A stretch of 64,000 bases of DNA from assembly GCF_024868665.1 (NCBI RefSeq), contig NC_079907.1:13909706-13973705 (forward strand), read 5' to 3'. The notes under the pieces were generated by a model, which had not been told where the DNA came from, made no database searches, and was given only the letters and a program-made list of their open reading frames with translations. Every line of letters starts with the position of its first letter. Position 1 is the first letter of the stretch. The DNA is from Triplophysa rosa. Its lineage: Eukaryota > Chordata > Actinopteri > Cypriniformes > Nemacheilidae. This document shows, one piece after another, positions 28,501 through 40,500 of the stretch. Made by a program: the position numbers and the translations under genes.

Positions 28501-31500
28501 CAATTTTAACGATCTGCAAAGTTGTTAATCCAAAAAGTCCATGATAAATTAAGATATTGGCTTCCAAAGTAAGGAGTCGACTCCGAACCGCCCAAACAAA
28601 TCGTTAAGCTTTCGAATCTTTTGAGTATAACATCGATACGTCACAGTGTAACGCATCAGCATAATCCCCGCCTTCCCGCAAAACAGGAACACTCTGACCT
28701 GCCCACTAGCACTTCAGGTAGTATTGCGTATACAACATGTCGAGAAGACGCTGTGTTTTGTGCTGTGAACGCAAATGTACTTTGTTTTCACTGCCAAAGG
28801 ATGACGATGTGAAGGATCAGTGGCTAAATTTTATTTTTTCCACGATACCACTGCAGTACAATTCCAACCTTGTGTTATGTGCTCGTCATTTTACCGACGA
28901 CTGCTTCTCAAATTGTTCTTCTCAAAAGAAAAATCTGAGGTCGCACCGGTGCGACCAGCCGTTTGAGGGAGAAAAAAGTCTCCGCGACTCTGAAAGTCTC
29001 CCTGTGATTCAACAACAGACACACATTAGGCCCATATCGTGGTCTAAACCAATCAGAGATAGTGAAGGGCGGACCCCCCTCTTGATTGGCCGTGGTCCAG
29101 ATTTTCCTGTAAGTGTGTGTATCAGAGGTCGTGTTAACCGAAAATTCTCTGTCATTGACAAAAAAATGTTTACCAGTGATGGAAAAATCTGAAGGCTGTC
29201 CGTCCGTCAGCTATTTTGACGGATTACAATGAGGGCAATTTGTAACTCCCCATTTCCCTTCATTAGAGCGTGATATGCTCGCGAAGGGACGTGCGTGTTT
29301 TCACCCGTCATTGTTACTGACTAGACATATGTGATGCGATCTGAGAAAACCGGTCGGATGTCGCGCTGAGACGCGGGAAAGACAGTTCGCCTATCAAAGT
29401 AAACTACATAACATGAAGTATGAAGGAGTATCAATGCACATTTCCCTCCAGTCCTGTGTAAACTACGGCATGCAAAGTTTTTTTCATACAATGTTTTCGT
29501 GAGATGGCGGAGCTCCCCGTCTGCAGCACCGGGAGTTATCGCTGCTCATGCGAGCCGGACTGCGATCGCAAAACATACAAGGGATGATCAAAAGTCCAGA
29601 CACTATGCACATGATAAACAAGGTAAAACTTGCTTCACTGCTTATTAGTTGTTGTCCGTAATGTTTGCTAGTTTCCTTGTGTAGTGATAACGGCAGAGTT
29701 CAAGTTCTTTAAGTGTGCCCTGCACCATTTTCCTTACTTTCGTTTTATTCAAATGGTTTTGTACAGTATTTTTAGACTTCAACACTAGGAAATGTTTTTT
29801 TATTAAATTGTTATTAGAGTAAGTCTTTTACCACTGTAAAGTGACTTTTCCTTGTGATACTGGACTGTTTATGCTTTTATTTTCATCACTTAACTTTAAA
29901 CCCGTTTTTCTCCAAATTCCGTTCCTTAAAATCCTAGCGCTTCAGCCGACCTCAGCCATAACTTTTGTTACATACATACAATGAGCAAAATAAAAACTGA
30001 TTTGGAAAGGGCTTGAATATGGTATCAAAAACTGTAATATATAAATTTGTTGGGTTTTCCCAGATCGAATCACATATGAACATAAACATTAAAACATTAA
30101 ATATATAGATGAATATAAACAACAACGGCTTTATTGGGCATTCAGTTGTATTAAAATACAACAAGTTCCGAGACGCAAGTACAGCGTGATGATGTCACGA
30201 ACATGCTAATTAACCAACTAACGCCACTTTGCACCATAGTGACAGGTACTAATAGATTATGACAGATTTTTTACGAGCCTGTCAGTCAAAATGACGGACC
30301 ATAAAAAAGTCTAGCGCAACCTCTGGTGTGTACGTGTGAAAATGCGTGTGCTGCACTCAGACAGAGAGGTGAGGAGCCTATAGGCCCGTCAGTTAAACAG
30401 AGTGGATGATGAGAGAATATGAAAAGAACGATTGACAACTTTTTCATGAATAATGTTAAGTTAAGGCCTGATCCGTCCGAAAATCATAAGCAATGCTCTG
30501 ACACGGAGCCATCAACCTCCCAGGTTATGTCAAGCCCTGGTCCATTTATCTTGAGATGTTTTAAGTTTCAGTTCAGTGAAGCACTTTAAGCACCAACACT
30601 TTTTCAGTAAGTTACCTTTCTTGTAGAATTGTGCTTCAAATAAAGAACTTTATGTTGACCAGATAGTTAGTTAATCATTTACAAGTCAATTTTGCCTTTA
30701 TGGCCAGCGATTTAAAAAGAAATGAACTGGTAAAACTGCGGTGTTAAATGCGATGTGGTCGAAAATTTGGGTGCACCTAACACTTTAGGCGCACCAGTGC
30801 AACCAGTGCAAAAAGTTAGTCTAGAGCCCTGTACATGTTAAATTGATGGCTTACAATATAAAGTAATTGTGCTAATCCGTGTTGTATGTAGTACAGCTGC
30901 AGGTTTCCAGGTAAACAACGTATAACAGTGTTACAGTTTTAACTAGATAGTACATTTTCTAAAGAAACTGTGAGTGATGCTTTCGTGGCAAACTGCGGAA
31001 CTCGGCACTAGGGTGATGACACTTTAAGTACTAATGAATCTAACCAACCCCCATGACTCGAAGATGTTCTGATACAGAGATATAGGTCTTGCTAAACGGT
31101 TGCTAGGCTAATGTGTTTGGTTGCTATGGGCGTGGCTTGGCATCTGCCAACTGATGATGCTTCAAGCCACAAGTGAAACAAACCAACTCCCATGTCTCTA
31201 CGATGTTCTTATGCATAGATATAGGTTTTGCTAAACGGTTGCTAGGCTAAAATATTTGGTTGCTATGGGCGTGGCTTAGCTTGTGCTAATTGATGATGCT
31301 CTAAGCTATGAGTGAAACGAACCAACCCCCGTGTCTCTACGATGTTCTGATGCAGAGATATAGGTGTTGCTGAATGGTTGCTAGGCTAACCTGTTTGGTT
31401 GCTATGGGCATGGCTTAGCATCTGCCAATTGATGATGCTCTAAGCCAGGGGTCACTAACTAGCGGACCGCGAGATGCGTCCGTCCGGACCTCAAAGACTT

Positions 31501-34500
31501 TTGACATAATAAAAAAAACGAACGCCTAACATTATTTTCTAATGCAATCAAATTTATAGCAGGCACATCAAGGTCCGCTCAGTAGCAGTTTGGGTCCTAC
31601 GGCGCCACGGACAGTTAATGTGGCAGTTAACATATTATGCGCACTGTCGCTACGTTCAGACGTCGTTGAGTGAAGAGAGTCAAGACAGACTCGCTGCACA
31701 GCGCGCAGACAGATGTAACAGTCAGTGACTGAAAAACAATGTCCTTTTCAAAAGTTAGAAAAGTTGACGCTGAAAACCATGTTTTCCGAGATGAATGGGT
31801 CGAGAGATTTGCATTTATTCTTCCTGCATCGACATGCACGAGACCGGGTTTTCTCATTTGCACGGAGTCTGTCGCGGTTGTCAAAATTGGAAACTTTAAA
31901 CGGCAGTATGAAACTAGACGTGGACACTTACCCGCAGCAGTCCGAGGTAAGGACACGGAAAATATATGAGCTCAAAGCCCAGTAGTAGCGATCTACACGG
32001 GTCTTCCCTCACTCACTTACCGCCCAACAACCAGCATATGAATGTTCATTAAGAATACAGTGGATCTTAGGAAAACATAACAAGCCCTTTACTGATGGGA
32101 AAAAAAGTAAAAGAGTGCATGGAGGCTTCGGTGAAACACTTTTAGAAGGAAAATAAAGACATGAACTAAAAGAAAATATTCAACAAACCCCCCTTTCAGC
32201 TGCAACGGCCACCAGAAGAGCTGAAATGTTATCAGAGGATGATCAGTCACAACTTGATGCTGCTATTTATTAATCTCAGTTCAGCAGAAAACAACACTTT
32301 AGTTTTCTTTTAAAGTTGTTAATGTTGAAATGAATGTATGTTCAGTGCAGGTTTAGAGATTAGGCCATTTTGCACATTTTCCTTCATTATATTGTTGTCA
32401 GACATTGTTATGCCATCGTATAGATATAAAAAAAATCTATTCATATTTTGAGGTATTTAATTGTCTGGACCTCAGCTGGTAAGGAGGGTTCGTTTACTGG
32501 ACCTTAAGCAATTTTAGTTGAAGACTCCTGCTCTAAGCTATGAATGTAAAGAACCAACCCCCGTCTCTCTACGATGTTCCGATGCAGAGATATAGGTATT
32601 GCTAAACGGTTGCTAGGCTGACATGTTTTGTTGATATGGGTGTGGCTTAGAAGCTTCATGATGATCCTGGGACACTGATTGTGTCCCAGGAGATAAGAGC
32701 AGCTAAGAGAAGCTACTCTGAAAAGCTGAAGAACCAGTTTTCAGCCAACGACCCTTCATCGGTGTGGAAAGGCCTGAAAGACATTACCAACTACAAGCCA
32801 TCATCCCCTCAGTCTATGGGTAATCAACGACTGGCTGACGACCTGAACGACTTCTATTGTCGTTTTGAAATGCAGAGTCTCACCCTTCACACCCGCCCTG
32901 ACCCTATCTCTGCTATACCATTAACACCTCCTCTTGACATTCAACCTGCACTTAAGATCTGCGAAGAGGATGTTTGCCAGCTTTTCCGCAAACAAAAGAT
33001 CAGAAAAGCACCAGGCCCAGACAATGTCTCACCCTCCTGCTTGAAAGTCTGTGCGGAGCAGCTGTCGCCCATCTTCACTAATATTTTTAACAGATCTTTG
33101 GAGCAGTGTGAAGTCCCTTCATGCTTCAAACGCTCCACCATCATCCCTGTACAGAAGAAACCCAAAATATCTGGACTTAATGACTACAGGCCTGTTGCTT
33201 TAACATCTGTGGTCATGAAGTCATTTGAGAGACTTGTACTGGCCCACCTGAAGGACATCACCAGACCACTTCTTGATCCCCTCCAGTTTGCTTACCGAGC
33301 AAACAGGTCTGTGGACGATGCAGTAAACATGGGACTGCATTACATCCTACAACACCTAGACAGACCAGGGACTTACGTCAGGATCCTGTTTGTAGACTTC
33401 AGCTCGGCCTTCAACACCATAATCCCAGACCTCCTCCTGCCCAAGCTTACCCAGCTCTCTGTGCCAACCTCTACCTGTCAGTGGATTATTAACTTCCTGT
33501 CGAACAGGCAGCAGCTAGTGAGGTTGGGAAAATTTAAATCCAGCACATGTACCATCAGCACCGGAGCTCCTCAAGGATGTGTTCTTTCTCCACTGCTATA
33601 TTCACTCTACACAAACGAATGCACCTCTACAGACCCTTCTGTCAAACTCCTGAAGTTTGCAGATGACACCACAGTCATTGGCCTTATTCAAGATGGTGAT
33701 GAATCTGCCTACAGAAAGGAGGTTGCTCAGCTGGCTGCCTGGTGTAGTCAAAACAACCTAGAGCTGAATGCATTCAAGACAGTGGAGATGATAGTGGATT
33801 TCAGAAGGAACCCTCCATCACTTCCTCCCCTCACCATCCTGGACAGCACTGTGGATACTGTGGAGTCATTCAGGTTCCTGGGCTCCACCATCTCTCAGGA
33901 CCTGAAGTGGGAGTCCCACATAGACTCCATTGTAAAGAAGGCCCAGCAGAGGTTATACTTCCTCCGTCAATTGAGGAAGTTCAACCTACCACAGGAGCTA
34001 CTGACCCAGTTCTACTCAGTGGTCATCGAATCTGTTCTGTGCACTTCAATTACTGTTTGGTATGGCTCGGCCACCAAATCAGACCTACGAAGACTACAAC
34101 GGACAGTTCGTAGTGCTGAGAAAATTATTGGTGCTCCTCTGCCCACACTTCAGGACCTGTACGATTCCAGAGTGAAAAACAGGGCAAGAAAAATCATCAT
34201 TGACTCCACACACCCAGCACACAAACTCTTTGATCTGCTGCCCTCTGGCCGGCGCTTTAGAGCACCAAACACCAGGACTTCCAGACACAGAAGCAGCTTC
34301 TTCCCCCAGGCAATCTCCCTCCTAAACAGATAACTGCTCCTTAAGAGCAATATTCCACTTCCACTACTCCTATAGTGTGCACTATAGTGCCTTATTATAT
34401 CTACATCTTATGTATACATGTATATAACACTACCTCTACTTACTAAATTATCCATTTGCACAAGTGTACATACAATCTGTTAATATGTTTATTCTACTAT

Positions 34501-37500
34501 ATACTACCCTGTACAATGTCTCTTATATGTTATTATCCCCCATTTTCTGTAAAATAGTCTTTATTTTATATATGCACAATTTAGAATCTTTAGACTGTAA
34601 ATCGTATTATATCGTATCGTATTATATTGTATTGTCATTGTGTTGAATGTCTGTACTAGAAGCTTCCAACACCAAAGAAAATTCCTTGTGTGTGCAAGCA
34701 CACTTGGCAATAAAGCTCTTCTGATTCTGATTCTGATTGGTTGCCTGAGTAAAATGAGCCCACCCCCTTGTCTCTATGACACTGTGTTGCAAAGATATCC
34801 ACCTGAACCTTTTATAATGGGAGTCTATGGGATCGGTTTCTAGGTTGCTGTAAATGGTTGCTATGGACGTGGCTTAATAGCTTCAAGATGATCCTGTGAC
34901 ACTGATTGGTTGTGTGAGTCAAATGAGCCCACCCCCTTGTCTCTACGACACTGTGTAGCAAAGATATCCACATGGACTTTTTATAATGGGAGTCTATGGG
35001 ATCAGTTGCTAGGTTGCTGTAAATGGTTGCTATGGGCGTGGCTTAATAACTTCATAATGATCATGTCACGCTGATTGGTAGCCTGAGTAAAATGAGCCCA
35101 CCCCCTTGTCTCTAAGTGGTTGTACTGCTAAGATATTCAACACGGGACGTTTTACGCCTTATGTGGGCATGCTTCCTGTGATTGGGAAATTTTGGGAGGC
35201 TCTCACACCCCAGGGGTGCAACTTACAACCCATTGAGTGATGTTCTTAAAGAGCCTGATAACCCCTTCAAATCGTGTATTATTTTCATGTTTCTATGATA
35301 TCCTCGCTCGGAGCTACGATCCCTCAAAGTTGGGCGCAATGTTAAATCAATGGGATTTTTCAGGTGGTTTTTCGCCCCCCATCGCACCCCCCCCCACCCG
35401 ATCGCTTATAAAAGTCATAGTACACCATTCCCGAATAGGCCCGTCGATGTGATGTATTCATTCATGGGGCTACGTCAAAAGCTGCGGGACAAGTAGCGTG
35501 CCAAACTTTTGGCGGAACAAGAATAATTATAAGAAGTACGTATGTTCGAATAACAATAGTTATGCTTTTTCAAAGCATCACTAATAATCCAACTCTTACC
35601 TAATAATGTGGCGGTTATTGTAGACTGTTGTCGTTCTATGTGTCTTAGTATTGTACAAACTGTATCCCTTAAAAGATCAATAGAAAACAATAGTCTGAAT
35701 GGTTTATGAAGATAGATGGAGTACTTGTTATATGGTAATACTGATGCCATTTTTATACACTTACAGCGTCTTTGTTTACAAAAACCTTCCTGAGATAAGA
35801 ACTTTGGTAATGGGCGTTTCGTTTCTGACACGCAGTGTATGAAGAAAGACCAATCACAACTGATATGGCCAGTTGGCCAATCGGAGCACCACTTAGAGAA
35901 GTGGAAAATTTGAACAGCTTCGGAGGAATCGTTTAGGGATCTTTGAGAAATGGATAGATACTAAATGCATATTTTAAGACAACAGCACAGTTTTTTTTAC
36001 CTTTGATACATTTGAACATGTTGTTGGGGACTCTAATACAACATTAGGACACTTACAAAAACTTTTAAACCTGCTCTTTAAGAATTCCATGAGGGGAATG
36101 TGAAAACAGAACAATTCGTTTTTCAATTATTTTATTTTATTTTTATTAACTAAAAAGGGCAGAATTGATTGGTACCTGCTGCAGAAGTTCTTTGCAAATT
36201 CTTGTAGGCATCTGACTGATGCATTCCAGCACAAATTTGGCCACAGCACTGTACGAGTAGCCATCTTCCCCTGGTGTTATTTCTGTTTCCAATCAAAAAC
36301 ACAAACGGTGCATTTACACCAACTCCAAAATGTGTTCATGGACATAACCACTCATGGAGAAAACCAGTCATTAGAGTCACATGAACACACCAGTTTACAA
36401 GAGTTTATTTCAAAATGTGAATGACAGTGACTAAAACATGATGACAAAGTGCAGTGACACTTGGGGTGTGAGAAGAGCACCTCCTACCTTCATGTGCAAC
36501 TGCTACATTCAATGCACTCTCCATGTGATTGGCTAGGAGAGCTGTGGGGGTGTTCGGTATCCCATCAGCCACCACAATTGAGACCAAGTGGCCAGCTGCG
36601 CCGACTGTATCCAGAGCATGAGCAGCCTTTGAGAAGTGTTCAACACCCGTATCAGCACTGACCCTCAGTAACACACCAGGAGACTCCTCAATACCACGCA
36701 ATTCTGTCTTACCTGTATAAAAAAAGGCTGTTTGCACTAAGAACATATTTGTTTGAACCAATCCAAGCGGTTCCCGCTCTAGTTTTGGTTACATGGATAT
36801 TAATCCATTTCAACATAGCACGTCTGCAGAACACACAAGATGATATGCTGAAGAATGCTGGTAACCAAACAACCTTGGACCCCACTGACTTCCATTGTAT
36901 GGACACAAAACCACTGAAACATTTTTATATATATCTTCTTTTGTGTCAAGCAGAAGAAAGGGTCATTTAAAGGTTTTGAACATTTTTTTTAAGCTTCCAA
37001 TGGTGACCTACTACAGTACTTGTCGATGAAGTCTTTGAGAGAGCCGTGGTTGGGCTGAAACACCAGCTCCCAGTGGCTCCATTCCTTCAGGTCCTGCAGT
37101 AGAGGGGCTGATAGTAGACTCGCCAGCGCTTTATCACGGCTCACCTCTCCTAGCAGACCAACCATACCCGGCACACACTCGCTAAAAACACACGTACACA
37201 CATATAGACATTTATTGACCCACATTTGGATTACTTTTATGATGATTGTATGTGCCTTTTGGATATTTGACATTTTGCCCCATATAAGATAATGTGATGG
37301 TGAATATGATTTTAATATTAAATGTTTTGTTTGTGTTCAACTAAAGACAGGAAGTCATATACTGCACATCTGGGATGGCATGTCGGTTCTGTCAGTCATG
37401 TCACATGAGGTATCAGTCTTTGTTATTTGTGTATTTTGACGAGTACGAGCACATTAGCTTAGTATCGGGAACGCTTCCGATACTGGTATCGGTGCATCCC

Positions 37501-40500
37501 TAGGAAAAACCTTGGGTTGATTATTTTCATCTTAAGGTTGACATTTGCATGCAATTGCCCCCCTTCCTGCATGTATACAGGTGCTGGTCATATAATTAGA
37601 ATATCATCAAAAAGTTGATTTATTTCACTAATTCCATTCAAAAAGTGAAACTTGTATATTATATTCATTCATTACAGACAGACTGATATATTTCAAATGT
37701 TTATTTCTTTTAATTTGATGATTATAACTGACAACTAATGAAAATCCCAAATTCAGTATCTCAGAAAATTAGAATATTACTTAAGACCAATACAAAGAAA
37801 GGATTTTTAGAAATCTTGGCCAACTGAAAAGTATGAACATGAAAAGTATGAGCATGTACAGCACTCAATACGTAGTCGGGGCTCCTTTTGCCTGAATTAC
37901 TGCAGCAATGCGGCGTGGCATGGAGTCGATCAGTCTGTGGCACTGCTCAGGTGTTATGAGAGCCCAGGTTGCTCTGATAGTGGCCTTCAGCTCTTCTGCA
38001 TTGTTGGGTCTGGCATATCGCATCTTCCTCTTCACAATACCCCATAGATTTTCTATGGGGTTAAGGTCAGGCGAGTTTGCTGGCCAATTAAGAACAGGGA
38101 TACCATGGTCCTTAAACCAGGTACTGGTAGCTTTGGCACTGTGTGCAGGTGCCAAGTCCTGTTGGAAAATGAAATCTGCATCTCCATAAAGTTGGTCAGC
38201 AGCAGGAAGCATGAGAAGCGTCTCGCCTGGGCTAAAGACAAAAAGGACTGGACTGCTGCTGAGTGGTCCAAAGTTATGTTCTCTGATGAAAGTAAATTTT
38301 GCATTTCCTTTGGAAATCAGGGTCCCAGAGTCTGGAGGAAGAGAGGAGAGGCACAGAATCCACGTTGCTTGAGGTCCAGTGTAAAGTTTCCACAGTCAGT
38401 GATGGTTTGGGGTGCCATGTCATCTGCTGGTGTTGGTCCACTGTGTTTTCTGAGGTCCAAGGTCAACGCAGCCGTATACCAGGAAGTTTTAGAGCACTTC
38501 ATGCTTCCTGCTGCTGACCAACTTTATGGAGATGCAGATTTCATTTTCCAACAGGACTTGGCACCTGCACACAGTGCCAAAGCTACCAGTACCTGGTTTA
38601 AGGACCATGGTATCCCTGTTCTTAATTGGCCAGCAAACTCGCCTGACCTTAACCCCATAGAAAATCTATGGGGTATTGTGAAGAGGAAGATGCGATATGC
38701 CAGACCCAACAATGCAGAAGAGCTGAAGGCCACTATCAGAGCAACCTGGGCTCTCATAACACCTGAGCAGTGCCACAGACTGATCGACTCCATGCCACGC
38801 CGCATTGCTGCAGTAATTCAGGCAAAAGGAGCCCCAACTAAGTATTGAGTGCTGTACATGCTCATACTTTTCATGTTCATACTTTTCAGTTGGCCAAGAT
38901 TTCTAAAAATCCTTTCTTTGTATTGGTCTTAAGTAATATTCTAATTTTCTGAGATACTGAATTTGGGATTTTCATTAGTTGTCAGTTATAATCATCAAAT
39001 TAAAAGAAATAAACTTTTGAAATATATCAGTCTGTGTGTAATGAATGAATATAATATACAAGTTTCACTTTTTGAATGGAATTAGTGAAATAAATCAACT
39101 TTTTGATGATATTCTAATTATATGACCAGCACCTGTATATATCAAATGTTTTTCTTATGTGTGTTAGTTCATGTTTGTGACTTAAGTATCATTCTAAAAC
39201 CTAGAAAACACAACTATTAAGAAGGAAGAGGTAATAATGGTAACTTCATCTGGTTGTAAATTGGGTTCACCACAGGATGTCGATCAAGACTCAGGGAGAC
39301 AGTATTAAGTTGCACAAGTTTACTCCGGTTTAGACATGAGTACAACAGCACGGTATAGCATACAGGTTATATCCAAATCCAATCAGCAGGTGAATATTGA
39401 TGTAAGTTGAAGTATGTGGGTACGTGAGAGACTGAGTTATCGAGTGAGTGGTTCTAGATAGAAACAATACAGGAATAGTCACCCATTACGATCTAGCATA
39501 ACCTCAATAATAAACATATTCAGGAGAAATTACACAAACAAATGAATATTTCAGTATTTTCAGGGTTATTATAGCACCTGTAGCCTAATTTACCAAGCTC
39601 AATAAACAGGTGCTCCATATAGCTGTAGCGGCTGCTATGCTAATAATCTTATATCAAGCGATACATGTTTACTTCAGAACTCACAACTTACATAAAGCAA
39701 CATGACTTACATTTGTCTTAGACGCACTCTGACTTAAACGGATTCACCATAAAGAGAGAATAATGCAGCAACTAAGGGAATAAACATCCGGCTATCAGCG
39801 CAGTTCTGCCATTTTTTTACCGCTGCAGCTCAACCCCCGAATGACGCAGTACCGGCAGTGAATTACAATGGTATACTGCCCTCTACTGGACACAGTTAGG
39901 CTTACATTAAACTATATACACAGTGAAGTTCTAAGGGCCTTTTGCACAACAACAGTAAGTAGGGATGTAACGATTCACCGTGAGCCGGTTGAAAATCGGT
40001 TATAATGAGTGACGATTCAAATCGGTTGAGGTGTGAACTGAATCGCAATACATTTTTTGAACAGCAGGGGCCGCTATTTTCACTGCAAATCTAAACGTGG
40101 ACATGCTGATATTTCTTAAATGCAAAAAAATCCAAGAAAAGCTCAGACAGTATTAGTTTGTTTATATTACTTTTTCTATTATTAATTTGTTATAAAATTG
40201 CAGTTTAGTTTTGTTATTTGAAATAAAACATTATTTTATTATACAAAGAAACGTGAAGCATTTAAGAAATAATGCAAGGGAAGTTGTTCATTTCTAATTT
40301 GTTTCAACTCATTTTGTAAAAAATAAATCGTGAGTAAATCGTGAATAAATCGCATCGTGAGATCAGAATCGTGACTCGCATCGCATCGTGAGCTGAGTGA
40401 ATCGTTACATCCCTAACAGTAAGTAATATTATGATACGTTGAATAAATATGATAAAAAGGTGTGGCTTATTCCAACTAGAATAAGCTATGTAAAGCCTAT

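Larger units (their letters stand above)
30995..35420 (+). repeat. Composite tandem-repeat element, 140-bp and 170-bp units, interrupted
   Basis: Units of about 140 bp (GGTTGCTATGGGCGTGGCTT at about 31120, 31260, 31400, 32630) are followed by units of about 170 bp (GCCTGAGTAAAATGAGCCCA near 34740, 34910, 35077) and a unique tail to about 35420. A hAT (31446-32530) and a LINE (about 32681-34733) are inserted within the array. The same composite, reversed, is at 61893-63451. Confidence 0.8.

Noticed and set aside
28921..29192. Rest of the THAP ORF as a genuine protein domain
   Set aside because: The same DNA occurs at 63.5 kb as a non-coding repeat, so the coding appearance after 28921 is fortuitous.
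31000..35400. CRISPR-like array
   Set aside because: Units are 140-170 bp without short repeats and unique spacers, and the context is a vertebrate intron.
35475..35831. 118-codon minus-strand ORF near exon 15
   Set aside because: No splice sites fit the neighbouring exons, composition is intron-like and no motif is visible.
38105..38214. N-terminal extension of the palindromic Tc1 transposase frame
   Set aside because: This stretch is the reverse complement of the element's own C-terminal coding arm, so the peptide is an antisense artefact.
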